DNA of 64,000 nt from an uncultured Aquimarina sp. (GTDB lineage Bacteria > Bacteroidota > Bacteroidia > Flavobacteriales > Flavobacteriaceae). Shown here piece by piece: positions 18,906-29,107 of the stretch. A program made the position numbers and the translations under genes. Below the pieces are notes generated by a model, which ran no database searches, was not told where the DNA came from, and saw only the letters and a list, made by a program, of their open reading frames with translations. The stretch is taken from NCBI GenBank assembly GCA_947499005.1, contig CANMML010000016.1:19762-83761 (forward strand), read 5' to 3'. Numbering within the stretch: position 1 is the stretch's first letter; each line of letters opens with the position of its first letter.

Positions 18906-18999
18906 CACATAGCTTATACTAGATTAAAACATATTTGTTACAGATTTGAAAGCCCTCAAATTTAAACAAGCAACTATCTCTTAAAACCTACTTTATCTC

Positions 19000-20262
19000 A
19001 TGAAGCATTCAATACTCTTGTTAATTTCCTTATCTGTAAGCCTTTTAACATATGGGCAAGATTGGAAAGGATTACCCGTTCCTGTGAAATTACCCAAAGG
19101 AATGGCTTGGCAATTACACTCGCAATCCGATGATTTTAATTATCAATATTCTGTAGCTAATAAAGGCACTGAATTTTCTAAAAAATGGACAGATGGATAT
19201 CACAATCCATGGAAAGGTCCTGGTCTAACAGAATGGTCTCCAGAAAGCACTGAAGTGAAAAATGGATACCTTACGATGACTGCAACTCGAAAAAAAGGTT
19301 CAAAAAAATTGGCTTTAGGGTGTATTACGTCAAAGACTAGATTAAAATATCCTGTGTATTTAGAAACCAAAGTAAAAATCAGTAACTCTGTATTAGCTTC
19401 TGATGTTTGGATGTTAAGTCCCGATGATACTCAAGAAATAGATGTAATAGAAGCTTATGGTGGGGTTAATAAAGAGAATAAATGGTTTTCGGAACGTATC
19501 CATTTAAGCCATCATATGTTCATACGTGAACCTTTTGAAGATTACCAACCAACGGATGATGGTTCTTGGTATACTGAATATGGTAATCCGTCATGGAGTG
19601 ATGAATTTGTTCGTGTTGGAGTATATTGGAAAGACCCTTTCACTTTAGAATATTACGTCAATGGAGTATTGGCTAGAATTACAGAAGGACAAGAGATGAT
19701 TGATCCTGATGAATTTTCTGGAAAAAGAGGGATTTATAAAGAGATGGACGTCATCGTAAATATGGAAGACCAACAATGGAGACTAGATCAAGGTCTAACC
19801 CCATCTAATAAAGATTTAAAAAACAAAGAAGACAACACATACTTAGTCGACTGGATTAGAATCTATAAACCTGTATTAGCTAGCGAGGTTAAAAACCCGG
19901 AAATTATTGCTAGTACTGTACAAAAAACAGTTAAAGTAGCTGCTACTAAAAAAACGGAGGATTTTGAAATTAAAAAAGAAATCGAAAATTCTACGGTAGC
20001 TATAAAGGAGACTAAAACATGTCCCTATATACACGTAAATCTTACAGAAGATGTACCTGGTAAAACCCTTTCTTTCTCTGCTAATAATGCCATTAAGAGA
20101 GTATTGATAATCGATCAGAAAATGAAAACTGTAAGTAATCAAAAATATGACACGAGCAGTGGTGCTATAAATATTGGTTACTTCCCTGATGGTTATTATA
20201 AAATAAAATTAAAGTCTGGAAGAGGTGGTGTAACTGAATTTATTTATAGGAAAAAAGGGTAA
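19000..20262 (+). CDS. Secreted GH16 beta-agarase with C-terminal sorting-like domain
   Basis: 420 aa. After a signal peptide (1-19) the mature part DWKGLPVPV... closely follows the beta-agarases of Zobellia: WHxPW-like HNPWKGPGLTEW (68-79), VYLETKVKISNSVLASDVWMLS, and the beta-bulge catalytic motif E146-I-D148-V-I-E151, where E146 is the nucleophile and E151 the acid/base in this family. HLSHHMF and DYQPTDDGSWY are further agarase-like blocks. It should cleave beta-1,4 bonds in agarose, the red-algal cell-wall polysaccharide. The last ~75 residues (after about 345) are a separate small beta domain ending PDGYYKIKLKSGRG...YRKKG, resembling a type IX secretion C-terminal sorting domain. No SusC/SusD pair or other carbohydrate enzyme is adjacent. 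Confidence 0.9.
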   Translation: MKHSILLLISLSVSLLTYGQDWKGLPVPVKLPKGMAWQLHSQSDDFNYQYSVANKGTEFSKKWTDGYHNPWKGPGLTEWSPESTEVKNGYLTMTATRKKGSKKLALGCITSKTRLKYPVYLETKVKISNSVLASDVWMLSPDDTQEIDVIEAYGGVNKENKWFSERIHLSHHMFIREPFEDYQPTDDGSWYTEYGNPSWSDEFVRVGVYWKDPFTLEYYVNGVLARITEGQEMIDPDEFSGKRGIYKEMDVIVNMEDQQWRLDQGLTPSNKDLKNKEDNTYLVDWIRIYKPVLASEVKNPEIIASTVQKTVKVAATKKTEDFEIKKEIENSTVAIKETKTCPYIHVNLTEDVPGKTLSFSANNAIKRVLIIDQKMKTVSNQKYDTSSGAINIGYFPDGYYKIKLKSGRGGVTEFIYRKKG

Positions 20263-20292
20263 TTCAACACTCTCGTACTTTACTATATTAAG

Positions 20293-20390
20293 AGACTGTC
20301 TAAAAGTCATTAACGTCATTTTATAATCTGATGATTAGAAAAAACCAAATCACATATGGTTTGACGTAAATGTTCTTTTTTAGACAGTCT
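20293..20390. repeat. 98-bp inverted-repeat element, terminator or MITE-like
   Basis: Perfect 13-bp terminal inverted repeats (20293-20305 and 20378-20390; AGACTGTCTAAAA on the left) with an inner ACGTCA/TGACGT pair. The right arm runs into a T-tract (20390-20397), so it could terminate agarase transcription. The size, and the resemblance of AGACTGTCTAAAA to insertion-sequence ends, also fit a non-autonomous transposon remnant. No target-site duplication is visible. Confidence 0.55.
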
Positions 20391-20491
20391 TTTTTTATAA
20401 AAATGATTGAAGATAAATAGAAAATTCTCCCTTCTTCTCAAGACAATTGTAATTTAACATACATTTTATAGACTTATATGGCATTAATTAA

Positions 20492-21346
20492 ATGCTCATG
20501 AATAATCTTAATGTAGTTGAAAGCTTTAATAACACTTCTACTAAAGGAAATCTAATTATTGGTAATGAATCTGTAATTAAAGGATATCAGCGTAATGCTC
20601 CTTTAAAAAACATCCATATCATATTTAGTCTTGAAGATGATACTCAACTCATTATCGATAACATACCTATTCGTATTCGAAAAGGAGAAGTTATTGCTTT
20701 ATCTACTGGGCAATTGTTAGAATATGTAAGTGGAAATAATTTGGTGATTTATAGTTTCAACAAAGAGTTTTATTGTATTCAAGATCATGACCATGAAGTA
20801 AGTTGTGCTGGAACATTATTCTACAATCATTTTGATCTAAAATCAATACAACTTTCAATAGAACACCAAAAATATTTTCAACAGATATATGATAACATTC
20901 TTGAAGAATTTAAAAACACTGATAACCTAAATAATGAAATGCTTAAAGTGCTTATTAAACAACTTATCATTTCATTAACCCGTTTAATCAAAAAACAACA
21001 AATTAGTAGCTCTCCAGAAAATACTCAAAATGAATTACTAAGACAATATAACTTATTGGTTGAACAACATTTTAGAAATAAGCATCAAGTAAAATTTTAT
21101 GCTTCGGAACTCTTTAAATCGCCAAAGACATTATCCAATACGTTTAAAATTTTCAAAACTTCCCCTTTACAAATCATTCATCACAGAATCGCTTTAGAAG
21201 CAAAAAGACTTCTATCCTACTCTTCTAAAAGTTTTAAAGAAATTGCTTTCGAATTAGGATTTAAAGATCCATCGCATCTTAGTCGATTGTTTAAAAAACA
21301 AGTAGGTATTTCTATGCAAGAGTTCAAAAAAAGGCGTTTTCCTTAA
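20492..21346 (+). CDS. AraC family transcriptional regulator
   Basis: 284 aa. The C-terminal ~100 residues (about 185-284) form the double helix-turn-helix of the AraC family, seen in KFYASELFKSPKTLSNTFK and KEIAFELGFKDPSHLSRLFKK. The N-terminal part is a cupin-like effector domain with no recognised ligand signature. A second ATG two codons later (20498) is an alternative start. It lies between the agarase and cupredoxin genes on the same strand. Regulation of the agarase gene is plausible by position but not shown. Confidence 0.85.
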   Translation: MLMNNLNVVESFNNTSTKGNLIIGNESVIKGYQRNAPLKNIHIIFSLEDDTQLIIDNIPIRIRKGEVIALSTGQLLEYVSGNNLVIYSFNKEFYCIQDHDHEVSCAGTLFYNHFDLKSIQLSIEHQKYFQQIYDNILEEFKNTDNLNNEMLKVLIKQLIISLTRLIKKQQISSSPENTQNELLRQYNLLVEQHFRNKHQVKFYASELFKSPKTLSNTFKIFKTSPLQIIHHRIALEAKRLLSYSSKSFKEIAFELGFKDPSHLSRLFKKQVGISMQEFKKRRFP

Positions 21347-21448
21347 TATCGGGAAAAATTGACATTCTCTCAGGAACAATTGACTGTTACAATCGCAAAA
21401 AGTTACGACCAAAGGAGGGTAATAATTAAAAACATTAAAATTTACATT

Positions 21449-21811
21449 ATGAAAAAGCTAGTTAGTTTATTAGTAATCGCGTTAGGATTTGCATTTAATA
21501 GTTTTGCACAAGAAGTAAAAACAGTTAATCTACAACAGACTAATGGTGAGTTTACAGTAAAAGAATTAAAACTAAGCGAAGGAACTTACGTTTTTGAAAT
21601 CGAAAACTCGGGTGTAGATCATGAAGTTGGATTTGTTTTAGCTCCAGAAGGGAAGATAGATCAAGCACACCATATCAAAAATGCTTATGTTCAAAAAACA
21701 GTAGCAGAAGGAGCTACAGAATCTTCTAAAGAAGTTACTTTGACTAAAGGAACATACGTATACTTTTGTCCATTAAACCCTACTCCTCAATACAAATTGA
21801 TTGTAGAGTAG
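21449..21811 (+). CDS. Secreted cupredoxin-fold protein with incomplete copper site
   Basis: 120 aa from the ATG at 21449. The open frame extends further upstream, but residues before this ATG are not signal-peptide-like whereas the chosen start gives a clear one (1-20, ending SFAQ). The mature part is a single cupredoxin-like beta domain. One expected copper ligand, His58 (VDHEVGF), and Cys107 (YFCPLNPTPQY) are present. The second His and the Met that normally follow the Cys are absent. It may be a non-copper member or bind metal differently. A terminator follows. Confidence 0.8.
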   Translation: MKKLVSLLVIALGFAFNSFAQEVKTVNLQQTNGEFTVKELKLSEGTYVFEIENSGVDHEVGFVLAPEGKIDQAHHIKNAYVQKTVAEGATESSKEVTLTKGTYVYFCPLNPTPQYKLIVE

Positions 21812-21836
21812 CCTTTACTACATATTAAAATAGAAG

Positions 21837-21872
21837 AACCTAGTATTATTTATGATACTAGGTTTTTTGTTT
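21837..21872 (+). terminator. Terminator after the cupredoxin gene
   Basis: AACCTAGTAT (21837-21846) pairs exactly with ATACTAGGTT (21855-21864) around an 8-nt loop and runs into TTTTTT, 26 nt after the stop codon. Confidence 0.85.
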
Positions 21873-21914
21873 TTATATATGGTGGTATCTTTCACTAATT
21901 AATGGTTTTTAAAA

Positions 21915-23102
21915 ATGATACTTAAAAAAGTTAAGTTCTGTTGCTCTTTTAGTTTTTTTGCAATCTTTCTTTCTCTTGAAGGTTACGCACAAGAAAAGAC
22001 ATTTACAGAAGTAGTAGAACATCTTAAAACAGAGGTAAAAGATATCATTGTACTAGAAAAGAATAATGGTTTAGTAGCCCTATCTCCATCTTATCAAGGT
22101 CGAATTTTCACAAGCTCGACAAATGGTTGGCAAGGAAAAAGTAGAGGCTGGATCAATTGGGAATATATTGATGAAGGTACCTCTAGTAAAAACATGGCCT
22201 ATTTAGGAGGTGAAAGCCGTTTGTGGTTTGCACCTGAATTTGGAAAATTTTCAGTCTTTCATAAACCTGGAACACCATTGACGCCGAAAACAATGGTAGC
22301 TCCTACAGATTTAGACTCTAAACCCTTCCAACTTATAGAAAAAGATAGTGTTGCTGTCACTGTAAGTGGTGTACTCGAGATAAAAAACTATCAAGATGAA
22401 ACTTTTAATATAGAGGTACATCGTAATCTTCGAATATTTTCTAAAGAAGATATAGAACATAATCTAGATATCACTCTTCACGAAACTATAGATGTTGTTG
22501 GTTTTAGTGCTTACACTTCGGTAACGAATATAGATGAAGACTGGAATGAGGACAATGGACTCATTAGTATTTGGGAATTAGGTTGCAACCTTACTACTGC
22601 AGATAATACATTGATTATTCCGTTAAGTAAAGAACAAGGAATAGTAACTCCATATTTTGGTGATTTAACTTCTAATCGCTTACAAATAAAAGATGATGTA
22701 GTGTATTTTAAGGTAGATGCTGCATATTTAAATAAAATAGGAATTCCTCCATCTCATACTAAAAATGTTATGGGGAGTTATTCGCCATCTATGCATTTAT
22801 TGAATATTGTCACTTTTAACTATGATGAAGGAGAACGTTATATGAGTTCGGATCCTAAAAACTTAACGGATCCATACAAAGGAGATGTGATCAATGTTTT
22901 TAATGGTGAAGTAGACTTAGCAGAGGATCATAATTGGCCTTTTTTTGAATTTGAATCTTCTTCAGAAGCAAAGCCATTGAAGCATGACGAATCTTTAACT
23001 CATTACCAAACTACATATCATTTTGAAGGAGATTTTAAAAGTTTAAATAAAATTTCAAAAAAGATATTGGGAGTTGATTTAAAGAATATTCCTGCTTTTT
23101 AA
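21915..23102 (+). CDS. Secreted protein, DUF6786-like, unknown function
   Basis: 395 aa with a signal peptide (about 1-25, ending GYAQ). The body is beta-rich with many aromatic and charged loops (GRIFTSSTNGWQGKSRGWINW, MAYLGGESRLWFAPEFG). I associate this pattern with the uncharacterised DUF6786 family, whose fold I suspect is related to the aldose-1-epimerase/carbohydrate-binding type; that is memory and inference. No catalytic motif is identifiable. Its location after an agarase and an AraC regulator makes a carbohydrate link conceivable. It converges with purA across a shared hairpin. Confidence 0.6.
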   Translation: MILKKVKFCCSFSFFAIFLSLEGYAQEKTFTEVVEHLKTEVKDIIVLEKNNGLVALSPSYQGRIFTSSTNGWQGKSRGWINWEYIDEGTSSKNMAYLGGESRLWFAPEFGKFSVFHKPGTPLTPKTMVAPTDLDSKPFQLIEKDSVAVTVSGVLEIKNYQDETFNIEVHRNLRIFSKEDIEHNLDITLHETIDVVGFSAYTSVTNIDEDWNEDNGLISIWELGCNLTTADNTLIIPLSKEQGIVTPYFGDLTSNRLQIKDDVVYFKVDAAYLNKIGIPPSHTKNVMGSYSPSMHLLNIVTFNYDEGERYMSSDPKNLTDPYKGDVINVFNGEVDLAEDHNWPFFEFESSSEAKPLKHDESLTHYQTTYHFEGDFKSLNKISKKILGVDLKNIPAF

Positions 23103-23146
23103 AAAACAGCATTTGTAATATTATATTCATCAAATAGGTAATTAAA

Positions 23147-23175
23147 AAAGCCACTATTTAAAAAATAGTGGCTTT
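23147..23175 (-). terminator. Terminator between purA and the upstream convergent gene
   Basis: Perfect 13-bp arms (23147-23159 and 23163-23175) with a 3-nt loop. On the minus strand the hairpin is followed by a run of T residues, as expected for purA; on the plus strand the T-run is short, so termination may be bidirectional but weaker. Confidence 0.85.
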
Positions 23176-23200
23176 AATAGTATGTATATGAAATCGAAAT

Positions 23201-24475
<1,275 letters not shown>

Positions 24476-24934
24476 TTACTCGTTTGTTTTGTTTTTTGTA
24501 CCATAAAAATACAGAGAATGATTGCTTATGGTAACATCGAAAATTTCTTCTATCGTTTTTTTAATTTGCTGTATCCTAGGATCACAGAATTCTAAAACAT
24601 CTCCAGAATCTGTTAAAATTAAGTGATCGTGTTGACGGTCAAAATAAGATTTCTCGTATTGAGCAAGGTTTTGACCAAATTGATGTTTACGAACCAATTT
24701 ACATTCCATCAATAATTCGATAGTGTTGTAAAGGGTCGCACGACTTACACGATAGTTCTTATTCTTCATATTTATGTACAACGATTCAATATCGAAATGA
24801 TCGTTATTTTCATAAATTTCTTGAAGAATAGCGTACCTCTCTGGTGTTTTTCGATGCTTATGGTCTTCTAAAAACTTAGTAAACACATCTTTAACCACCT
24901 CCTGGTCACTTAATTTGCCTTTTTCTGTATGCAT
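24476..24934 (-). CDS. Fur family transcriptional regulator
   Basis: 152 aa. The winged helix shows [21 protein letters not shown] (61-81), the typical Fur recognition helix, and the metal-sensing region shows [19 protein letters not shown] (101-119). The structural zinc CxxC of E. coli Fur is replaced by L107-x-x-S110 and a C-terminal CxxC is also absent, so this is a zinc-lite Fur/PerR-type protein. The metal sensed cannot be told. It is the first gene of a fur-purA unit. Confidence 0.9.
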   Translation of the reverse strand: MHTEKGKLSDQEVVKDVFTKFLEDHKHRKTPERYAILQEIYENNDHFDIESLYINMKNKNYRVSRATLYNTIELLMECKLVRKHQFGQNLAQYEKSYFDRQHDHLILTDSGDVLEFCDPRIQQIKKTIEEIFDVTISNHSLYFYGTKNKTNE

Positions 24935-25354
24935 AGCGAACTAAAAAAAGCAAATTTAGCATTTTATTTAGGAGTGAAAACGATTGTGGAATTAAAATTT
25001 CAGAGTAGTTATCAAGAGTCTTCGGTATTTAGTTCCTAATTCGAAAAGAAAACCTACTCTCTTTAGTCGAGCACCTCAGTGTTTACTAGTTAAATATTCA
25101 ATCGAAGCTGAAAACTTCGTAGTTAAGAAGTTTTATTTAATTCTTACTGAAACTGAAATATTCTGCTGTACTCCAAGTTTTTTTATTTGAAGCAATGATA
25201 AAACACAACCAATAGAAGGTTGTTGCACCACAGCAAACACATTTAAAAAGTAATACCAATTAACCATTAAATGTGTCTGCCGTGTGTGTACTTCCAATTT
25301 AGTAAGTCTCAACCTTTGGACGGAGATTACTCTACATCCTTTGGAATTCATTAA
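24935..25354. other. 420-nt gene-free region with small hairpins
   Basis: Apart from the fur promoter at its left edge, no convincing gene is present. A short minus-strand frame (25133-25351) has no family features. The visible structure is a 13-nt inverted repeat with one mismatch (25233-25245 and 25268-25280) and a 6-bp hairpin (25205-25210 / 25218-25223). This could be a small RNA, the long untranslated tail of the RelA/SpoT gene, or a decayed repeat. Confidence 0.4.
24951..24958 (-). promoter_or_regulatory. -7 element of the fur-purA promoter
   Basis: On the minus strand TAAATTTG matches TAnnTTTG exactly and lies 16 nt before the fur start codon. No clear -33 TTG is visible. Confidence 0.5.
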
Positions 25355-27571
25355 TTATATGCGACTAATTTTTTCTATTCCTTGTATTTTATTGAGTTTG
25401 GTAATCAATTGCTTTAAAAAAGTTTTGTTTTTAACCCCAACAGTAATATTCCCTTCAAAAACTCCACCATTACTATTGAATGATATGCTATAAATATTTA
25501 CGTGCATGATATTTGAAATCACTTTGGTAACTTCATTGACTAACCCCATATTATCAATTCCCGACAAACGTAGTTCTGTCTTATATTCGATTTGAGAAGA
25601 ATCGATCCATTTGGCTGATAAAACACGATAAGCAAAATTACTTTGAAGTTGCAGTGCATTGGGGCAAGAATGCTTGTGTACTTTAATCCCTTCGTTAATC
25701 GTTAAGAAACCAAAAACACTATCTCCTGCAATAGGATTACAACATTGAGCCAATTTATAATTGAGCTTGTTTTCTTCTTTTCCAAAAACAATCAAATCAT
25801 ATTGATCGGTAATTTCTGCATTATCTACTTCACCATGTTCTGCATTGCTTTTTCTTAATTTACTTTTGAAAAAATTAACAAAGGTGTTACTTCTAGAAGC
25901 CGCAAATTCTTTAATTATTTTATTATCAATGGTACCCAAACCAACACGATAAAATAAATCTTGACTCGTTTTTAAATTGCAAAAGCGTACTAATTCGTTA
26001 ATTGTTTTTTCATTAAGCACAACACGAAGTGTTTTCAGCTTTCGCCTTAACATCACTTTTCCTTCTTGTGCAATTAACTTGCGCTCTTCATTTAATGAAG
26101 CTTTTATTTTTGTGCGGGCACGACTTGTTGTAACATAATTTAACCAGTGTTGCGTTGGCTTAGCCGTACTAGAGGTCATAACTTCTACTTGGTCTCCACT
26201 TTGCAACTCTTGATTTAAAGGAACTAATTTTCCATTTATTTTCGCTCCTCGCGTTTTGGCTCCAATTTCAGTATGAATGCTAAAACTAAAATCTAATACC
26301 GTAGCACCTTTGGGTAATGATTTAATATCTCCCTTAGGTGTAAAAACAAAGATTTCTTTAGCATGTAGATTTAGTTTAAATTCTTCTACAAAATCAACCG
26401 CATTGGTTTCATTATTTTCAAGCGCTTCTTTTAATTTATCTAACCAAGAGTCCAAGGTTTGATCTCCTTTTTCAGAATCGTTTTTGTATTTATAATGTGC
26501 AGCATAACCTTTTTCTGCAATCTCGTGCATGCGATCGCTACGGATTTGAACTTCTACCCATTTATTTTCTGGGCCAATTACTGTAATATGAAGTGATTCG
26601 TACCCGTTACCTTTCGGGAAAGAAATCCAATCACGCATGCGTAATGGATTAGGGCGAAAATAGTCTGTAACTATGCTATAGATCTTCCAGGCTAATAATT
26701 TTTCGTTAGCCGAATCTGATTTATAGATAATACGAATGGCAAATTTATCGTAAACTTCATCGAAGCTTACGTTTTGTGTTACCATTTTCTTTCGGATAGA
26801 ATAGATCGATTTATGCCTTCCTTTTATTTGAAAATGCAAGCCTTCTTTTTCTAACCCTACTTTTATTTTTTCAGAGAACTTTTCAATGTAAGCTTGCTGC
26901 TCTTCTTTAGTTTCTGCAATTTTTTGTTCAATATCATTAAAGACCTCTGGTTCCGTATATTTTAAACCTAAGTCCTCTAGATCGTTTTTAATATTATATA
27001 GACCTATTCGATGTGCTAGAGGTGCATAAATGTATAAGGTTTCAGATGCTATTTTAACCTGTTTGTCCGCTCGCATAGAACCCATGGTTAACATATTATG
27101 CAAACGGTCGGCAATTTTGATGATGATCACACGAATATCATCGTTCATTGTCAACAATAACTTACGGTAATTTTCAGCTTGAAGAGAAAGAGGTTTCTCT
27201 TCATCCTTATCCATCATGGATATTTTGGTGAGTCCGTCAACAATTTTCGCAACAGTTTCCCCGCACAGCCTTTCAAGATCATTTAACGTATAATCGGTAT
27301 CCTCTACCACATCATGAAGCAAAGCTGCAGCAATTGACGTAGCATCAAGCCCTATCTCACTAGCTACTATTTTTGCTACTGCTATAGGGTGAAATATATA
27401 AGCTTCACCACTTTTTCGGCGTTGTTCCTTATGAGCATCTACAGCAGTATCAAAAGCGGTACGAATCAGTTTTTTATCGTCATCACTAAGGCTTCGATAA
27501 CTGATTTGTAATAGTTCTTTATAAGCTCTTGCAATTTGTTTGTTTTCCTCTTCTATCTGTACTTCAGTCAT
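25355..27571 (-). CDS. Bifunctional (p)ppGpp synthetase/hydrolase (RelA/SpoT)
   Basis: 738 aa with the full long-RSH layout. The HD hydrolase domain is intact: His61 in FHPIAVA and HDVVEDT at 86-92. The synthetase domain follows (YDKFAIRIIY, KGNGYESLHITVIGP, VEVQIRSDRMHEIAEKGYAAHYKYK). Next come a TGS domain (about 400-460), a zinc-finger/helical region with AQCCNPIAGD, and a C-terminal ACT domain. Because the hydrolase residues are conserved it should both make and degrade the alarmone (p)ppGpp, as expected for the single long RSH of most Bacteroidota. It stands alone, with gene-poor DNA on both sides. Confidence 0.95.
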   Translation of the reverse strand: MTEVQIEEENKQIARAYKELLQISYRSLSDDDKKLIRTAFDTAVDAHKEQRRKSGEAYIFHPIAVAKIVASEIGLDATSIAAALLHDVVEDTDYTLNDLERLCGETVAKIVDGLTKISMMDKDEEKPLSLQAENYRKLLLTMNDDIRVIIIKIADRLHNMLTMGSMRADKQVKIASETLYIYAPLAHRIGLYNIKNDLEDLGLKYTEPEVFNDIEQKIAETKEEQQAYIEKFSEKIKVGLEKEGLHFQIKGRHKSIYSIRKKMVTQNVSFDEVYDKFAIRIIYKSDSANEKLLAWKIYSIVTDYFRPNPLRMRDWISFPKGNGYESLHITVIGPENKWVEVQIRSDRMHEIAEKGYAAHYKYKNDSEKGDQTLDSWLDKLKEALENNETNAVDFVEEFKLNLHAKEIFVFTPKGDIKSLPKGATVLDFSFSIHTEIGAKTRGAKINGKLVPLNQELQSGDQVEVMTSSTAKPTQHWLNYVTTSRARTKIKASLNEERKLIAQEGKVMLRRKLKTLRVVLNEKTINELVRFCNLKTSQDLFYRVGLGTIDNKIIKEFAASRSNTFVNFFKSKLRKSNAEHGEVDNAEITDQYDLIVFGKEENKLNYKLAQCCNPIAGDSVFGFLTINEGIKVHKHSCPNALQLQSNFAYRVLSAKWIDSSQIEYKTELRLSGIDNMGLVNEVTKVISNIMHVNIYSISFNSNGGVFEGNITVGVKNKTFLKQLITKLNKIQGIEKISRI

Positions 27572-27697
27572 AGATTTAAATTTACAAATTTGAAATGATG
27601 AATAAGGAATTTTCTTACAATAAATTAGAGATTAGCATAGAGTTTTAAGTTCTCGAAAAATTCCATTAAAGCTAATTAGGTTATTCTCTAAACGATA

Positions 27698-27730
27698 AAA
27701 GAACTAATTCCTAAAAAGGATTAGTTCTTT
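27698..27730 (-). terminator. Terminator of the M48 protease gene
   Basis: AAAGAACTAAT (27698-27708) pairs with ATTAGTTCTTT (27720-27730), extended by a CC/GG pair with one bulged base. On the minus strand it is followed by TTTTATCGTTT. It lies 35 nt past the stop codon at 27765. Confidence 0.75.
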
Positions 27731-27764
27731 CATTATAAATTTATTTACAAACCTCAATGTATAA

Positions 27765-28997
27765 TTAAGATCTAAGATTACGAATACGCTTTATTAATGC
27801 TGGATGCGAATAATGGTAAAACTCATATGCAGGATGCGGAGTTAAGTTACTCAAGCTATTTTTAGAAAGCTTTTTTAGACTAGTAACCAAAGGTTCTGCT
27901 GCAAAAGTTTCTTTCGCATAATTATCTGCTTGGTATTCAAACTTACGAGATAGAATATTCATTAATAGGCTTGTAATTTCGGAAATCGGAGTGTATAAAA
28001 TACCAAAAGCGATTAACCCTATATGAAATGTAGGAATATCGACACCTAGTGCAGCTGAAAGTTGAGGGCTCGATACAAAAAACGAAAGCAGCCATAAGGT
28101 AAATCCTGTCAATAAGGTTGATAATACTAAGTTAGAAATGATATGCTTTCTTTTGTAATGCCCTACTTCGTGTGCAAAAACAGCTACAATTTCATCTTCA
28201 TCCAAATCATTGATTAATGTATCGAAAAGCGTTACGCGTTTTTCGCTTCCAAAACCAGAGAAATAAGCATTGGCTTTCGTACTTCTTTTTGAACCATCAA
28301 TTACAAATATCTTATCCAATTTAAACCCTACTTTATTTCCATATGCTTCTATTTTATCACGCAGACTTCCTTCTTCTAAAGGAGTTTGTTTGTTAAATAA
28401 AGGCACAATCAATTTGGCATAGAACATATTCATAAGCAGAGAAAAAACAGCTACTAATGCCCAAGCATATAACCAAAAACCTGGCCCTGCTATACCATAA
28501 AACCATATAATCAATGCTAAAATTCCGCCCCCAATGACAGCCATCATTAGCCATCCTTTAATTTTATCTAAAAAGAAAGTAGATTTTGTCATTTTATTAA
28601 ACCCGAATTTTTCTTCGATAACGAAGTTCTTGTAGTAACCGAAAGGAGTATTAATGATATCACTTCCGATCATAATAATTCCGAAGAAAATAAGTCCAAC
28701 AATAATTGGGTTGTCACTAATTCCTGTAGCAATACCATTAACCCATTTAAATCCATCTAAAAAGAAAAATGCTAACGTAACTATTATCGAAAAAATAGAT
28801 GTAATCGTACTGAATTTATGATTCGTTTTCTTGTAATTCATCGACTTTCGGTACTCATCTTCTGGGTATACATCTTTTAATTCATCGGGAAGAGGAGCAT
28901 CGAAGTTTTTAGCATTTAGATTATCTAAAACTTGATCGATGATAAAGTTAATCACAATGATTCCGATTAAAATATAAAATATTGTTTGTGGGTTCAT
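27765..28997 (-). CDS. M48 (Ste24/CAAX-prenyl protease type) metalloprotease
   Basis: 410 aa integral membrane zinc protease. Several hydrophobic segments precede the zinc motif HEVGH (276-280), followed by further helices and the third-ligand segment SRKFEYQADNYA. Length and arrangement match Ste24-type M48A peptidases, which in bacteria act in membrane-protein quality control. An unusual heptad-phased leader (29000-29048) lies directly before its start codon. It is downstream of the trmH-like gene on the same strand, with a 110-nt gap. Confidence 0.9.
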   Translation of the reverse strand: MNPQTIFYILIGIIVINFIIDQVLDNLNAKNFDAPLPDELKDVYPEDEYRKSMNYKKTNHKFSTITSIFSIIVTLAFFFLDGFKWVNGIATGISDNPIIVGLIFFGIIMIGSDIINTPFGYYKNFVIEEKFGFNKMTKSTFFLDKIKGWLMMAVIGGGILALIIWFYGIAGPGFWLYAWALVAVFSLLMNMFYAKLIVPLFNKQTPLEEGSLRDKIEAYGNKVGFKLDKIFVIDGSKRSTKANAYFSGFGSEKRVTLFDTLINDLDEDEIVAVFAHEVGHYKRKHIISNLVLSTLLTGFTLWLLSFFVSSPQLSAALGVDIPTFHIGLIAFGILYTPISEITSLLMNILSRKFEYQADNYAKETFAAEPLVTSLKKLSKNSLSNLTPHPAYEFYHYSHPALIKRIRNLRS

Positions 28998-28999
28998 AC

Positions 29000-29048
29000 T
29001 TGATGGTTCAAGGTTTATAGTTTTAAGTTCTAGATTCTAATCTAGATT
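29000..29048 (-). repeat. Degenerate heptad repeats in the M48 gene leader
   Basis: Read on the plus strand, six consecutive 7-nt units each begin with TT (for example TTGATGG, TTCAAGG), and the first four end in G. The block ends 3 nt from the M48 start codon on the minus strand. One unit, TTGATGG, is the same heptamer (in rotation) as the pure array at 63925-64000. TCTAGA occurs twice (29029-29034, 29041-29046) and can form a small hairpin. Confidence 0.6.
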
Positions 29049-29107
29049 TTTTTGAATTATAGTTTATTAAACTGGCTAAGCTTAAAGTAGCGAAAATACA
29101 AATTGCA

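Noticed and set aside
25133..25351. 72-codon minus-strand frame beside the RelA/SpoT gene
   Set aside because: No family resemblance and it spans the hairpins; treated as non-coding.
29029..29052. TCTAGA hairpin followed by a T-run as a terminator
   Set aside because: It points along the plus strand, whereas both neighbouring genes are on the minus strand; it is better explained as part of the heptad block.
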